DNA of 64,000 bases from NCBI RefSeq assembly GCF_965208925.1, contig NZ_OZ242364.1:1488001-1552000 (forward strand), read 5' to 3'. Origin of the DNA: Poriferisodalis sp965208925. Lineage in GTDB: Bacteria > Actinomycetota > Acidimicrobiia > Acidimicrobiales > Poriferisodalaceae. A program made the position numbers and the translations under genes. Numbering within the stretch: the stretch's first letter is position 1; every line of letters starts with the position of its first letter. This document shows positions 1 to 8,513 of the stretch, piece after piece. The notes below the pieces were generated by a model. That model was not told where the DNA came from. It searched no databases and was given only the letters and a program-made list of their open reading frames with translations.

Positions 1-239
1 GCGGCAACGTCACGCTCATCGAACCCGGCGGCGGCGAGCACGCTCGTGATCACCGCCACCTCCGGCGCATACAACTCGTCGATGAGCAGGTGGCCGGCCC
101 TCGGGCCGGTGTCAACCACGATGAGCCCGTCGGGGTGATCGATGACGTAGCAGCAGATCTCGCAGATTTGCTCCGCGGCTCGTGGGTGGCTCTGCGGCAG
201 GCTCATGCGGCCGAGCCGGAGCTGGTGGACAGCAGTCAT
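1..239 (-). CDS. Metallo-beta-lactamase-fold hydrolase, N-terminal part (cut by window edge)
   Basis: Only the first 79 codons lie in the window; the gene continues past position 1. It starts at the ATG at 239. Around residues 34-47 it reads YVIDHPDGLIVVDTGPR, the first two strands of the metallo-beta-lactamase fold with the conserved VVDTG. A segment like the region before the zinc-binding HxHxDH motif follows (VITSVLAAAGFDERDV). The HxHxDH itself would lie beyond the edge. Spacing resembles the N-acyl-homoserine-lactonase-like branch, but substrate cannot be assigned. It is divergent from the HigB-like gene at 365. Confidence 0.65.
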   Translation of the reverse strand, partial: MTAVHQLRLGRMSLPQSHPRAAEQICEICCYVIDHPDGLIVVDTGPRAGHLLIDELYAPEVAVITSVLAAAGFDERDVA

Positions 240-338
240 TGCGCTGCAATTGTCGACGAATCGTGACCCCGTCACGTCAACCATCGCCCAGAGTGCCCGC
301 CTAGGCCTTCGCATCGCCAAAATCGCTTTGCTGGCATT

Positions 339-354
339 ATCGCAATAATGCGAT
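339..354. promoter_or_regulatory. Inverted repeat, candidate toxin-antitoxin operator
   Basis: ATCGCA-ATAA-TGCGAT is an inverted repeat with 6-bp arms and a 4-nt spacer. It ends 10 bp before the GTG start of the HigB-like toxin and lies in the only AT-rich patch of the intergenic region. Type II toxin-antitoxin operons are usually autoregulated through such repeats. The role here is inferred from position only. Confidence 0.35.
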
Positions 355-364
355 TATCCTTCCC

Positions 365-688
365 GTGGCAGACGTCGAGATTCACGACGAGGTAGCGGAG
401 TGGCTCAATCAGCTCAACGAAGCCGACTGGCACCGCGTCGTCGTGATCATCGACAGGCTTGCCGAACTGGGCGCAATGGCACGAATGCCGTTGTCGCGAA
501 GTCTCGGCGGCGGTCTGTTCGAGCTGCGGTTCACGCTCGGGCCGACATCCCGACGCATTACGTACCGATTCACGATGGACGGTCGCGTAGTGCTCCTGAC
601 GACGTTTCGCAAACAGCGCGACAACGAGCGCATCGAGATCGCTCGGGCGCGTCGTGTTGCCGCCGAGTGCGCGGGTAGCGATCCGTGA
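365..688 (+). CDS. RelE/HigB-type toxin (phage-derived Gp49-like family)
   Basis: A 107-residue basic protein typical of the RelE/HigB superfamily. It has an N-terminal helical pair (VAEWLNQLNEADWHRVVVIIDRL), then a central sheet containing SRSLGGGLFELRF, RITYRF and VVLLTTFRKQ. The ELRF...YRF...LLTTFRKQ pattern is the core of Gp49-like/HigB toxins, which are ribosome-associated mRNA endonucleases. The start is GTG. It precedes an XRE-family gene by 12 bp, the toxin-first order usual for HigBA. Activity and target are not shown by the sequence. Confidence 0.8.
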   Translation: MADVEIHDEVAEWLNQLNEADWHRVVVIIDRLAELGAMARMPLSRSLGGGLFELRFTLGPTSRRITYRFTMDGRVVLLTTFRKQRDNERIEIARARRVAAECAGSDP

Positions 689-700
689 GGGAGCCGGGCT

Positions 701-1021
701 GTGGCTAATCGATCTCGTTGGGAGGATGTCAAGGCGGGTCGCGGTGAGCCTTCTCCTGTGACGCGTGCCGCCGTCGAGCAGGATCTCGCCCTGGGTCAGC
801 TCATTCACGATCTCCGGGTGCAGGCGGGTCTGAGCCAGCGGGAGCTCGCCGACCGCATGGGCACTACGCAGTCGGTGATCTCCCGCCTGGAAGAGGGCGG
901 CGGCGCACGCAATCGGATCGACACCCTCGCCCGTGTGGCGTCCGGGCTAGACCGACATCTCGTGCTGTCATTTCCCGCAGAACCGCCCGGCCAGCTTCAC
1001 GACGCAGTGCAAGTCGCCTGA
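701..1021 (+). CDS. XRE-family HTH antitoxin (HigA-like)
   Basis: A 106-residue protein with a canonical helix-turn-helix at residues 33-60 (IHDLRVQAGLSQRELADRMG, then TTQSVISRLEEG). An N-terminal segment (WEDVKAGRG) is typical of antitoxins in this family. The GTG start lies 12 bp after the toxin stop, with a GAGGGAG ribosome-binding site spanning the toxin stop region, so the two are co-transcribed. It probably neutralises the upstream RelE/HigB-type protein and represses the operon, perhaps through the repeat at 339-354. Confidence 0.8.
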   Translation: MANRSRWEDVKAGRGEPSPVTRAAVEQDLALGQLIHDLRVQAGLSQRELADRMGTTQSVISRLEEGGGARNRIDTLARVASGLDRHLVLSFPAEPPGQLHDAVQVA

Positions 1022-1043
1022 ACCTTCCTAGGTATCGCTCACG

Positions 1044-1418
1044 TCAGCCGGCGACGAGTTGCTGGACCCGTTGGTGGGACACGCCCAGGAGCCGGGCCGC
1101 ATCGCGGCGTGAGACGCCGGCCTCGGTGAGGCGCAGCGCGGCGGCGCGCTGGCGGGCCAGGTAGATCTCGTGGGCTTCCAGTGCTTGGTCACGCAGGCGT
1201 GAGAGTTCGGCAACATCGACGTCGGCAACGTCGATGCGCTCGTCGAGCTCCACCGCGGATTCGGGCAAATCGGCGGTGACAGCGATGGCCTCGCGGGCAT
1301 TGGTTGCCGCCTCGTCGAGATTCCGACCGAACGTGTGGACGTCGGCCATGCCGTCGATGTCGACGAGCCAGATGTCGCCGCCGGGGTCGCGCCGGTACGT
1401 CACTGCGTAGGTGGTCAT
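1044..1418 (-). CDS. HicB-like antitoxin with C-terminal HTH
   Basis: A 124-residue protein from the ATG at 1418. Residues 1-55 read like the HicB partial RNase H fold (MTTYAVTYRRDPGGDIWLVDI, then a helix EAATNAREAIAVTADL). A charged linker follows, and the C-terminus is a helix-turn-helix (VSRRDAARLLGVSHQRVQQL). HicB proteins neutralise the small RNA-targeting HicA toxin and repress their own operon. No HicA-like gene is adjacent on either side, so this looks like an orphan or a solitary regulator. It is convergent with the HigA-like gene. Confidence 0.65.
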   Translation of the reverse strand: MTTYAVTYRRDPGGDIWLVDIDGMADVHTFGRNLDEAATNAREAIAVTADLPESAVELDERIDVADVDVAELSRLRDQALEAHEIYLARQRAAALRLTEAGVSRRDAARLLGVSHQRVQQLVAG

Positions 1419-1452
1419 CGCCTCAACTCGTCGCCGATAGTGTGTCAACCGC

Positions 1453-1467
1453 ACTAGACAGGCTAGT
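1453..1467. promoter_or_regulatory. Short inverted repeat between divergent genes
   Basis: ACTAG-ACAGG-CTAGT, two 5-bp arms around a 5-nt spacer. It lies 35 bp upstream of the HicB-like start and about 90 bp upstream of the small plus-strand gene at 1556. It could be an operator for the HTH protein encoded at 1044-1418, but the arms are short enough to arise by chance. Confidence 0.2.
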
Positions 1468-1555
1468 TGGCACCCGGTTTTGCAGGGCATTCGTCCTGGC
1501 ATTGGATCGGGCCGCGGCTTCCCTGAGGAGCGCAGCGAACAGGAGGACTCTGCTG

Positions 1556-1714
1556 ATGCCGAGCACCAAGAAGTTCAGCGAATTGCGGGACGAGGCACGT
1601 CGCGATCCCGAGCGCGCCCGGCGGATCGAAGAGGCCAAGCTGCGAGCTCTGGCGGAGTTGCGTCAGGACGACCGGGCGATCTTCCCACGGCGGAGGATGC
1701 CGGACTCGAGCTAG
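1556..1714 (+). CDS. Small antitoxin-like protein, possibly a truncated XRE antitoxin
   Basis: A 52-residue ORF with one of the best ribosome-binding sites in the window (AGGAGG at 1541-1546, 9 nt before the ATG). The protein (KKFSELRDEARRDPERARRI, then EEAKLRALAELRQ) matches the N-terminal helical leader common in HigA/XRE antitoxins. In those it is followed by a helix-turn-helix; here the frame ends before any HTH. It could be a genuine short antitoxin or a decayed one. No partner toxin is recognisable next to it. Confidence 0.45.
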   Translation: MPSTKKFSELRDEARRDPERARRIEEAKLRALAELRQDDRAIFPRRRMPDSS

Positions 1715-1792
1715 CGCAGAGGCCGCCGGTGAGCGCTGTTTGGCGGGGGAGCGGTTAGGGGTTCTGTCCCCGGGCTGTCTAGTAGTGATAAC

Positions 1793-1798
1793 TACAAT
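1793..1798 (+). promoter_or_regulatory. -10 element of a probably leaderless gene
   Basis: TACAAT, five of six matches to TATAAT, lies 8 nt before the ATG at 1807. Transcription would start at or within a base or two of the start codon, and no ribosome-binding site is present, so a leaderless mRNA is likely. The preceding repeat GTAGT-GATA-ACTAC (1782-1795) overlaps the -10 and could be an operator. No convincing -35 is seen. Confidence 0.4.
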
Positions 1799-1806
1799 CA
1801 GTCTGA

Positions 1807-4800
1807 ATGGGGGCCGCTGCTGCTTGGTGGGGCCGCGGGTCGCGGCTCTTGAGGGCTGGGGTCGCGGTGCTGGTGGGTGCGGCGGCGGTGTTGGGGCCGT
1901 TGGCGTCGGCTATGGCGGCGTCGCCGGAGCTGCAGCTTCGTGACGAAGTCCCGGCGGTGGAGCTGGGTGACATCACCGATGAGGCCAAGACCGTCGTCAA
2001 CAGCACGATTGACGACGCGGCGGGCGGTGTGGAGCGGTACCGGTTCGAATTGTCGTCGCCGAAGTCGGTGGAGGTGGTGCTGCGGTTGCTGACTGCCAAC
2101 GCGGACGTGTACTTGGAGAGCGCCGGGGGCGATCTGCTGGGCTCAGGCGTCGAGCTGGGGCGTTCTGATGAGCGGTTCAGCATCACCTTGGCGGCGGGCA
2201 CCTATGAGGTGCGGGTGGAGTCCTCCAGCCCCGTGCGGTACCGCATGAAACTGAAGCTGTCCGAGCCGGTGGGGGAGCCCGTCGGCGGGACGTCCACAGA
2301 CTCGTCGGAATCGCCCGCCGACAGCCGCACGGACCCGGGCACCGAGACGGATCTGGGCACTGGCACGGACCTTGTCGAGGCGTGGACGGCGGTGCTGGAC
2401 GTGGGGGCGACCGATGGCACGGTCGGCTACTCGCGCTGGGCGAACTTCGGCTCGCTGACCTCGGAGAGCTTCGATGTTGACGGGTCGACCTATGGGGTCA
2501 TCTTGCTCGCAGAGATCGCCGGCGGCCTGTACCTGGGTCTGCGCCGTTCGCTGGACACCGAGTTCGTGCTCGACATCGACGGCCGCCAGTTCGTCGCCTC
2601 CGACAGCCTGGTGCCCGCCGGGCTGCCGCTGCGCGGCACGTACTGGTGGCCCTCCGACGGCCTGCTGACCGGCTCGGTAGGCGACGCGCTCGACGTGTCG
2701 CTCAGCGCCGGCACCGACGCGCTCCCCGAGCGCGGCACGGCGCCGCCGGGCGCGTGGTTCTCCCAGGTGCCGGACGCGCACGACGGGTCGTCGCAGTTCA
2801 CGCTGCGGCTCAACTTCGACGAGTCCGACCTCGGCGTCACTTCCAGCTTGCTCGCCGATGCGCTGACGGTGACCGGCGGTTCGCTGGCGGCCGTGTCGGA
2901 AGTGTCGCCCGTCGGCAAGACCTGGGAGCTCGCCGTGACGCCCGACGGACCCGGCGACGTGACCGTGACGCTCGCCGCGCCAGCCGACTGCGCGTCGGCC
3001 GCCTCGGTGTGCTCCGCCGGCGGGCGCATGCTGCGCAACTCTCCCCAGGCCAACATCGGAGGGCCTGGGGCCACAACGCGACTGGCGTCGCTGACTGTGG
3101 GCTCGCTCGCGCTGTCACCCGCATTCGATCCCGAGGTGACGTTGTACTCGGCGACCGCGCCGGCGGGAACCCAGCAGATCACGGTGGAGGCGGGTCCCGC
3201 CAATTCCTCATCGGTGGCGACCGTCTCGCCCGCAGACGCAGACGCCGTCGCCACGGGGCACCAAGTCGCACTCGCGCAGGGCGCGCAGACCGTGATCGCG
3301 GTGACCGTCGTCGCCGCCGACGGCGCCGAGCGGACCTACTGGGCGGTGGTCGACGTCCCCGGAGCGGGTCCCTCAGAGCAGGGCTCGGAGCCGCCGAAGC
3401 TGAACGGGCTCGCCGTCGACGGCGTCGACGACCTGAGATTCGATCCCGCAACCACCCGCTACGAGACCACCGCTGACCCAGACGCTGACACCGCCACGAT
3501 CATCACCGGCCTGCATGACACTGACGCCACCGTGCAGGTCATCACGTTGCACGGCGACGACCCGACCCTCACCCCGGACCTCGACGACGGTGACCCGGTC
3601 GAAGGCGGCCACCAAGCCCCCCTCGCCGCCGACGGCGACACGTTGGTGCTGGTGATCGTCACCTCCGCCGACGGGCTGCGCCAGCGGGCCTACGTCATCC
3701 TCATCAGCCAGCAGGCATCAGGCGCAACCCCGCGCTACTCCCAGACGCCCGGCAAGCAATCGCAGGTCAGCCTCGAACCAGGACGGCTGCGGTCCTCCGG
3801 CATCTTCACCCGCCACACCAACCTGCCCACGCTCGACAGCATCACCCTCGCCGACACCACCCTCAGTCCGGCGTTCGCCGCAGGCACCACCGCCTACACC
3901 GCAGAAGTCGCGGCCGACGTCGCCACTGTCACCGTCAACGCCACCGCCCCCGCAGGCACCACCTACATCGTCACCCCCGCCGACGCCGACGACATCACCG
4001 ATGGCCATCAGGTCAACCTGGCCGAGCCCGGCCCCGACGGCGTCCCCACCCAGACCGTCATTGGCGTCATCGCCCGCAACACCCAGAACGCCGTCAACGC
4101 CTACATCATCACCGTCTCGCGCGACAGCCCGCTCTCGGCGATCCTCCCCGCAGGCTGCGAGCTCGAACATCTGCAAGATCAAGGCGACGGCACGCTCACA
4201 GCGTCGGGCCGCTTCGTGCCGAGCTGCACTTCGCTCTTCGAGTATCCGCAGTGGATCAGCCATCTCCCCGCTGGGATAACGACGACCGGGAACGCGCACT
4301 TCTACGAATTGACGTTGCCCCGGATCAGCGACGTGACGATCCGTCTCGATACCAGGCAGCCTGGGCACGCGGACTGGTGGACGACCAGCACCCACACCGT
4401 GGTGCGCTCCTCTGACGGCACGCAGCTAGCGCACTACTTCGATCACGCCGACTACGACAACGACGAGTGCCTCGCCTACTTCGACATCCCGTGCCCCGAT
4501 CACGGGCGCCTCAGAACGAGAATGGAAGCGGGCACCTATCTCATCGAGGCCATCCAGCACTACAGCCTCGACGGTCGCCAGCGGCTCTTCAGGATCGATG
4601 TCGCGGTGAGCGACTACGTCGGCTCCTCGGCGCCGCTGCTGGCCTCGTTGACCGTGGACGGCAGCTCGGTGCCGTCGTTCTCGTCGGAGACCTTCCTCTA
4701 CGAGATGGATCGCCCCGGCGCGCAGGTGACGGTGGCGGCCGAGGCGAAGGCGGCAGATCCGGCGTTCGGGGTTGCGATCTCGCCGGCCGATGCCGACACG

Positions 4801-6792
4801 AACACGGCAGGCCACCAGATCGACGTCGCCGAGCACGGGCTGACCGAGGTGACGGTGTCGGTGTCCGATGACGTGACGGGATATGTCCACGAGTACAAGG
4901 TGGTGCTGTCGGGCGATCACTCCGCCGATGTGAGCTCGACGGGGGCGGTGTCGGTCGGCGGCAGCACCCGGGCGCGTGTCGACTTCGCCAACGACCGGGA
5001 CTGGTTCGCGGTGGATCTGGTAGCCGGCACGGCGTACGTGATCGAGCTGTTGGGGGTCGACAGTCCGCCGGGCACGCCCGCCTCCGGCACGCTGGAGGAT
5101 CCGAAGATCTGGGGCATCACGCTCGAAGACGGCACCGCAGTGGCGAACACCTCCGACGACAGCAGCGGTACCGGCAACAACAGCGCCGTGTGGTACCGGC
5201 CTACCGCTTCGGGCACGTACTTCGTGATCGCCGGCGCGGCGGCGTCGGGTCTGGGCATCTACAACCTGGCGGTGAGCGAGGTGGTCGACGACTTTGCGGC
5301 CAGCACGTCCACGACGGGCGTGGTCACGGTCGGCGGGGCTGCCGCTGTGGGCGAGATGGAGATCGGCGACGACCAGGACTGGTTCGAAGTCACCCTGGCG
5401 GCCGGGCACAGCTACTGGTTCATGGCCAAGGGCGCCTCGACCGGCCGGGGGACGCTGGCCGATCCCCACCTGTACGGGGTGTTCGACAGCGCCGGCACGC
5501 TGGTTGCGGGCACCTCCGACGCTGATGGCGGCGTGGGCACGGATGCACAGGTGGTGTTCGAGCCTGCGTCTGCCGGCTCCTACTACGTCGCGGTGGGCAC
5601 CGGCAACAGCGGGCGGGGCACCTACGAGCTGACGGCCGGCGTCGACGACTATCCCGCCGGCACCGCTACCAGCGGCACGGTTGCGGTGGACGGGGGAGCG
5701 ACGTCCGCAGAGGTGGACTACCGCGGCGACCGGGACTGGCTGGCGGTGACCCTGGCGGCGAACACGACCTACTGGCTGGAGGTGCAGGGCGCCCCGAGCA
5801 AGAACGGCACGCTGGCCGACCCGCACCTGTACGGGGTGATGGACAGCGTCGGGACGATGGTCGCGGACACTGCTGATGCCGACAGCGGTCACGGCGCGGA
5901 CGCCGAGCTGATCTTCGAGGTGTCGACCGCGGGCACCTACTACATCGATGTCGGGTCTGGCGAGGTGGGCACCTACCAGGTGTCGGTAGCCGACGTGAGC
6001 GCCGGGTTCACCGACGACTTCGCGGGCGACGCCACGACTGCTGGCACGGTCGCCGTGGGCGGCAGCGTGGACGGGCAGGTGCAGTACCTGGGCGACCAGG
6101 ACTGGTTCGCAGTCACCCTTGAGGCCGACCAGGAGTACTTCGTGTGGCTCGACGGCCGCGGGCGCCGCCGGGGCACCCTGCCCGATCCGCACCTGCACGG
6201 GGTGATGGACAGCACGGGGACGCTGGTGGCCGGCACGAGCGATGCCGACTCCGGCGCGGCGCTGGACAGCTTCTTGCTGTTGACGGTGGACACCGGCGGC
6301 ACCTACTACATCGCAGCGGGCTCAGCCGGGGGCGAGCGGGGCACCTACCGGGTGACGGTCGTCGAACGGCCGCTGGTGAGCGTCTCGGAGCCGCCCGGTT
6401 ACGGCACCGACCATCCCGACGGCGCGCGCACCCACGCGTATGTGGCGCTCGACGACACCGCGTTCGGACACGTACCCCCAGGGGATGCGGACTGGTACTG
6501 GGTGTATCTGGAGGAAGGCCAGCGATACCAGTTGGAGATGTGGAGGGTTACCTACCCGTGGAGCGACTGGCGTTGGGACGGACGCGTCCCCCGCATGCGG
6601 CTGCGTGACGACGACGGCAAACCGCTGGACGGCATGTCCGAAGACGACCTTGCGGACTTCTATGGCGACCGGCGCTTCTACACCGCCGAGCGCACCGGCA
6701 TGCACCTGCTGGAGGTGTGGAGCGAGTGGAGATTCGGGGACGGCGCGTACTTCAACTACGACCTCGATTTCACTGAGGCCAGCGACGAGTAG
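1807..6792 (+). CDS. Giant secreted multidomain beta-sandwich protein (PPC-like and cadherin-like repeats)
   Basis: A 1661-residue exported protein. Residues 1-37 form a signal peptide with a long hydrophobic core ending in AMA. Then follow a PPC-like domain (about 45-150), a Ser/Thr-rich linker (158-185), a domain starting near WTAVLDVG (190-300), and an Ig-like domain (about 310-410). Four cadherin-like beta-sandwiches start near residues 425, 529, 673 and 942, with the typical LxSLTV...SPAF...Y pattern. A PPC-like module sits at 780-938. Four tandem PPC-like repeats start near 1039, 1159, 1278 and 1402, each with a D(R/Q)DWFAVTL core and mostly GTLADPHLYGV; a variant PPC-like module ends the protein. 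There is no catalytic domain, LPXTG or C-terminal membrane segment. A surface or extracellular adhesin-like or scaffold role is inferred. Confidence 0.75.
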   Translation: MGAAAAWWGRGSRLLRAGVAVLVGAAAVLGPLASAMAASPELQLRDEVPAVELGDITDEAKTVVNSTIDDAAGGVERYRFELSSPKSVEVVLRLLTANADVYLESAGGDLLGSGVELGRSDERFSITLAAGTYEVRVESSSPVRYRMKLKLSEPVGEPVGGTSTDSSESPADSRTDPGTETDLGTGTDLVEAWTAVLDVGATDGTVGYSRWANFGSLTSESFDVDGSTYGVILLAEIAGGLYLGLRRSLDTEFVLDIDGRQFVASDSLVPAGLPLRGTYWWPSDGLLTGSVGDALDVSLSAGTDALPERGTAPPGAWFSQVPDAHDGSSQFTLRLNFDESDLGVTSSLLADALTVTGGSLAAVSEVSPVGKTWELAVTPDGPGDVTVTLAAPADCASAASVCSAGGRMLRNSPQANIGGPGATTRLASLTVGSLALSPAFDPEVTLYSATAPAGTQQITVEAGPANSSSVATVSPADADAVATGHQVALAQGAQTVIAVTVVAADGAERTYWAVVDVPGAGPSEQGSEPPKLNGLAVDGVDDLRFDPATTRYETTADPDADTATIITGLHDTDATVQVITLHGDDPTLTPDLDDGDPVEGGHQAPLAADGDTLVLVIVTSADGLRQRAYVILISQQASGATPRYSQTPGKQSQVSLEPGRLRSSGIFTRHTNLPTLDSITLADTTLSPAFAAGTTAYTAEVAADVATVTVNATAPAGTTYIVTPADADDITDGHQVNLAEPGPDGVPTQTVIGVIARNTQNAVNAYIITVSRDSPLSAILPAGCELEHLQDQGDGTLTASGRFVPSCTSLFEYPQWISHLPAGITTTGNAHFYELTLPRISDVTIRLDTRQPGHADWWTTSTHTVVRSSDGTQLAHYFDHADYDNDECLAYFDIPCPDHGRLRTRMEAGTYLIEAIQHYSLDGRQRLFRIDVAVSDYVGSSAPLLASLTVDGSSVPSFSSETFLYEMDRPGAQVTVAAEAKAADPAFGVAISPADADTNTAGHQIDVAEHGLTEVTVSVSDDVTGYVHEYKVVLSGDHSADVSSTGAVSVGGSTRARVDFANDRDWFAVDLVAGTAYVIELLGVDSPPGTPASGTLEDPKIWGITLEDGTAVANTSDDSSGTGNNSAVWYRPTASGTYFVIAGAAASGLGIYNLAVSEVVDDFAASTSTTGVVTVGGAAAVGEMEIGDDQDWFEVTLAAGHSYWFMAKGASTGRGTLADPHLYGVFDSAGTLVAGTSDADGGVGTDAQVVFEPASAGSYYVAVGTGNSGRGTYELTAGVDDYPAGTATSGTVAVDGGATSAEVDYRGDRDWLAVTLAANTTYWLEVQGAPSKNGTLADPHLYGVMDSVGTMVADTADADSGHGADAELIFEVSTAGTYYIDVGSGEVGTYQVSVADVSAGFTDDFAGDATTAGTVAVGGSVDGQVQYLGDQDWFAVTLEADQEYFVWLDGRGRRRGTLPDPHLHGVMDSTGTLVAGTSDADSGAALDSFLLLTVDTGGTYYIAAGSAGGERGTYRVTVVERPLVSVSEPPGYGTDHPDGARTHAYVALDDTAFGHVPPGDADWYWVYLEEGQRYQLEMWRVTYPWSDWRWDGRVPRMRLRDDDGKPLDGMSEDDLADFYGDRRFYTAERTGMHLLEVWSEWRFGDGAYFNYDLDFTEASDE

Positions 6793-6827
6793 CCGGGCGG
6801 TTCGCGTTTCGGCCGCTGGGCTACTCG
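6786..6827. terminator. Bidirectional hairpin spanning two stop codons
   Basis: CGAGTAGCC (6786-6794) pairs perfectly with GGCTACTCG (6819-6827), with an inner GCGG/CCGC pairing at 6797-6800 and 6813-6816. The stem includes both convergent stop codons, the TAG of the large secreted protein and the TAG of the ABC permease. There is no U-tract, so it would be a non-canonical or bidirectional terminator or an mRNA 3' end stabiliser. Confidence 0.4.
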
Positions 6828-7549
6828 CCGAGCCAGTCCTTGGGCTTGTCGGCTCGGAACTGCCACAGGGTGACGGCGATGAACAGGGCCGTGAACCCGA
6901 GCAGCATGGCGATGGCGCGGCCGAAGCCTTGCTCGCCGGCGAGCACGCTGCGGTAGGCGTCGATTGCCCAGTACACGGGGCTGGCGGGGGCGATGGCCTG
7001 CACCCAGCCCGGCAGTGTGGTGATCTGGGCGATGGCGCCGCCGGCGCCTGCGACGGCCATCGTGCCCAGCATCGAGGCGGCGTTGAGCTGCGACATGGTG
7101 CGGCACAGCGAGGTCATTGCGATCGCCAGGGTGACGTAGGTGGCCGCGCAGGCCAGTGCCGTGATGACGAGCTGCGCTGCGCCGCCGGGCACCTCGAGGC
7201 CGAAGGTGGCGATGCCGACGGCCACCAGCAGGAGCTGCTGGGCGGCGGTCACGGCGAGCATGGGGATGGCCTTGCCGGTGATGATCTCGATCGTGCGGAT
7301 CGGGGCGATGCGCAGCCGGTCCCAGGTGCCCCATCCGTGCTCCCGGAAGAACGAGAACCCCATCGATCCGGTGCCCAGCAGCGCGAACAGCGAGGCCAGG
7401 GCGGGCACCGAGTGCGCCGGCCCGCCGATGAGCGCGTCGGACACGAAGAACAGCAGCACGCCCGGCATGCCGATGAGGACGAACAGGGGGAAGGGGTCGC
7501 GGCGCAGCAGGCGCAGCTCGTTGCGGGTGACGAGGAGGGTTTTCGTCAT
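6821..7549 (-). CDS. ABC-2 type exporter permease
   Basis: A 242-residue membrane protein with about six hydrophobic segments, in the ABC-2/DrrB-type fold. Features include the N-terminal amphipathic stretch (TKTLLVTRNELRLLRRDP), the first helix with FPLFVLIGMPGVLLFFV, and the conserved RIAPI element after the second helix. A C-terminal APASPVYWAIDAYR motif is typical of ABC-2 transporters. Its start overlaps the stop of the upstream ATPase by 4 nt (ATGA), so the two are translationally coupled. The exported substrate is unknown; drugs and lipids are usual for the family. Confidence 0.9.
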   Translation of the reverse strand: MTKTLLVTRNELRLLRRDPFPLFVLIGMPGVLLFFVSDALIGGPAHSVPALASLFALLGTGSMGFSFFREHGWGTWDRLRIAPIRTIEIITGKAIPMLAVTAAQQLLLVAVGIATFGLEVPGGAAQLVITALACAATYVTLAIAMTSLCRTMSQLNAASMLGTMAVAGAGGAIAQITTLPGWVQAIAPASPVYWAIDAYRSVLAGEQGFGRAIAMLLGFTALFIAVTLWQFRADKPKDWLGE

Positions 7550-8448
7550 CGGCAGGTGCTTTCGGCGGTGGCGTCGGCGGTGCTGCCGGCAGCGTTGTTG
7601 CCGTCGTCCGCGCCGATCACCCGCTCGTACAGGCGGCGGACCGAGGGCCGCTCCACCACCACTTCGGCAATCTGGTCCTGGTCGACGGAATTGATCGCCG
7701 CCAGCAGGTCACGGTCGTCGAACGACACGGTCTCGCCGCTGCCGAGCGTGATGACGGTGGCCGAGTCGGCGACGGCTGCGAGCAGGTCGGCGAGCGACCC
7801 GGCCGCGACCCGCCGGCCATGGTCGATGATCACCAGCGAGTCGCACGCCTCGTCGGCTTCCTCGAGGTAGTGGGTGCTGAAGATGACCGCCGTGCCCTGG
7901 GCCGCCAGCCGGCGGATGCCGTCGATCACCCGCTGTCGGGCCGAGACGTCGAGACCGGCCGTCGGCTCGTCCACCAGCAGCAGCCGGGGCTCGTGGATGA
8001 CGGCGGTCGCCAGGTGCACCAGCTTCTGCTGCCCCACGCTGAGGTCCTTCACCCTGCGTTCGGTCAACGGGCCGAGGTCGAAGAGGTCGACGATCTTCTC
8101 AGTTGCCTTGGTGAGCGAGCCGCCCCGCAGGCCGTAGAGACCGCCGAAGTAGGACAGGTTGTCCGACACCCGCAGCGACAGGTACAGCGCCGTCCGCTGG
8201 GCCGCGTACCCGACCATGGCGCTGACCGGCGGCGCGTTCGGCGCCAGCCCGTCGACAGCGATCTGCCCGCCGTCGGGCTGCAGCAGGCCGACGATGCAGC
8301 CCATCGTGGTGGTCTTGCCGGCGCCGTTGGGGCCCAGCAGCCCGACGGTTTCGCCGGGCGCCACCGAGAACGACAGGTCGTCGACGGCGGTGATCGAGCC
8401 GTACCGCTTGGTCAGCGATTCGACCTCCAGCAGCGTCACGACCGACAT
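7546..8448 (-). CDS. ABC transporter ATP-binding protein (DrrA/CcmA-type exporter)
   Basis: A 300-residue ATPase with all nucleotide-binding motifs: Walker A GPNGAGKTTT (about residues 39-48), Q-loop in GYAAQRTAL, signature LSVGQQKLVH, Walker B LLLVDEPTAGLD, and switch His in FSTHYLEEADE. The last 90 residues form the accessory C-terminal region usual for ABC-2 exporters. It pairs with the permease at 6821-7549 to form a two-gene exporter, probably a dimer of each. It is divergent from the nucleotidyltransferase gene at 8551. Confidence 0.93.
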   Translation of the reverse strand: MSVVTLLEVESLTKRYGSITAVDDLSFSVAPGETVGLLGPNGAGKTTTMGCIVGLLQPDGGQIAVDGLAPNAPPVSAMVGYAAQRTALYLSLRVSDNLSYFGGLYGLRGGSLTKATEKIVDLFDLGPLTERRVKDLSVGQQKLVHLATAVIHEPRLLLVDEPTAGLDVSARQRVIDGIRRLAAQGTAVIFSTHYLEEADEACDSLVIIDHGRRVAAGSLADLLAAVADSATVITLGSGETVSFDDRDLLAAINSVDQDQIAEVVVERPSVRRLYERVIGADDGNNAAGSTADATAESTCR

Positions 8449-8513
8449 TCTGGCCGCCCAGCCCCGTCAGCCAAAGCCGTTTTCTGATTGAGCCTGGCCA
8501 TACTCGGGCGCCG

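Noticed and set aside
4426..6198. Long antisense reading frame on the minus strand inside the giant secreted protein
   Set aside because: High GC and repeat content keep antisense frames open; its composition is His/Arg/Val-rich with no domain, and the plus-strand protein has clear repeats and a signal peptide.
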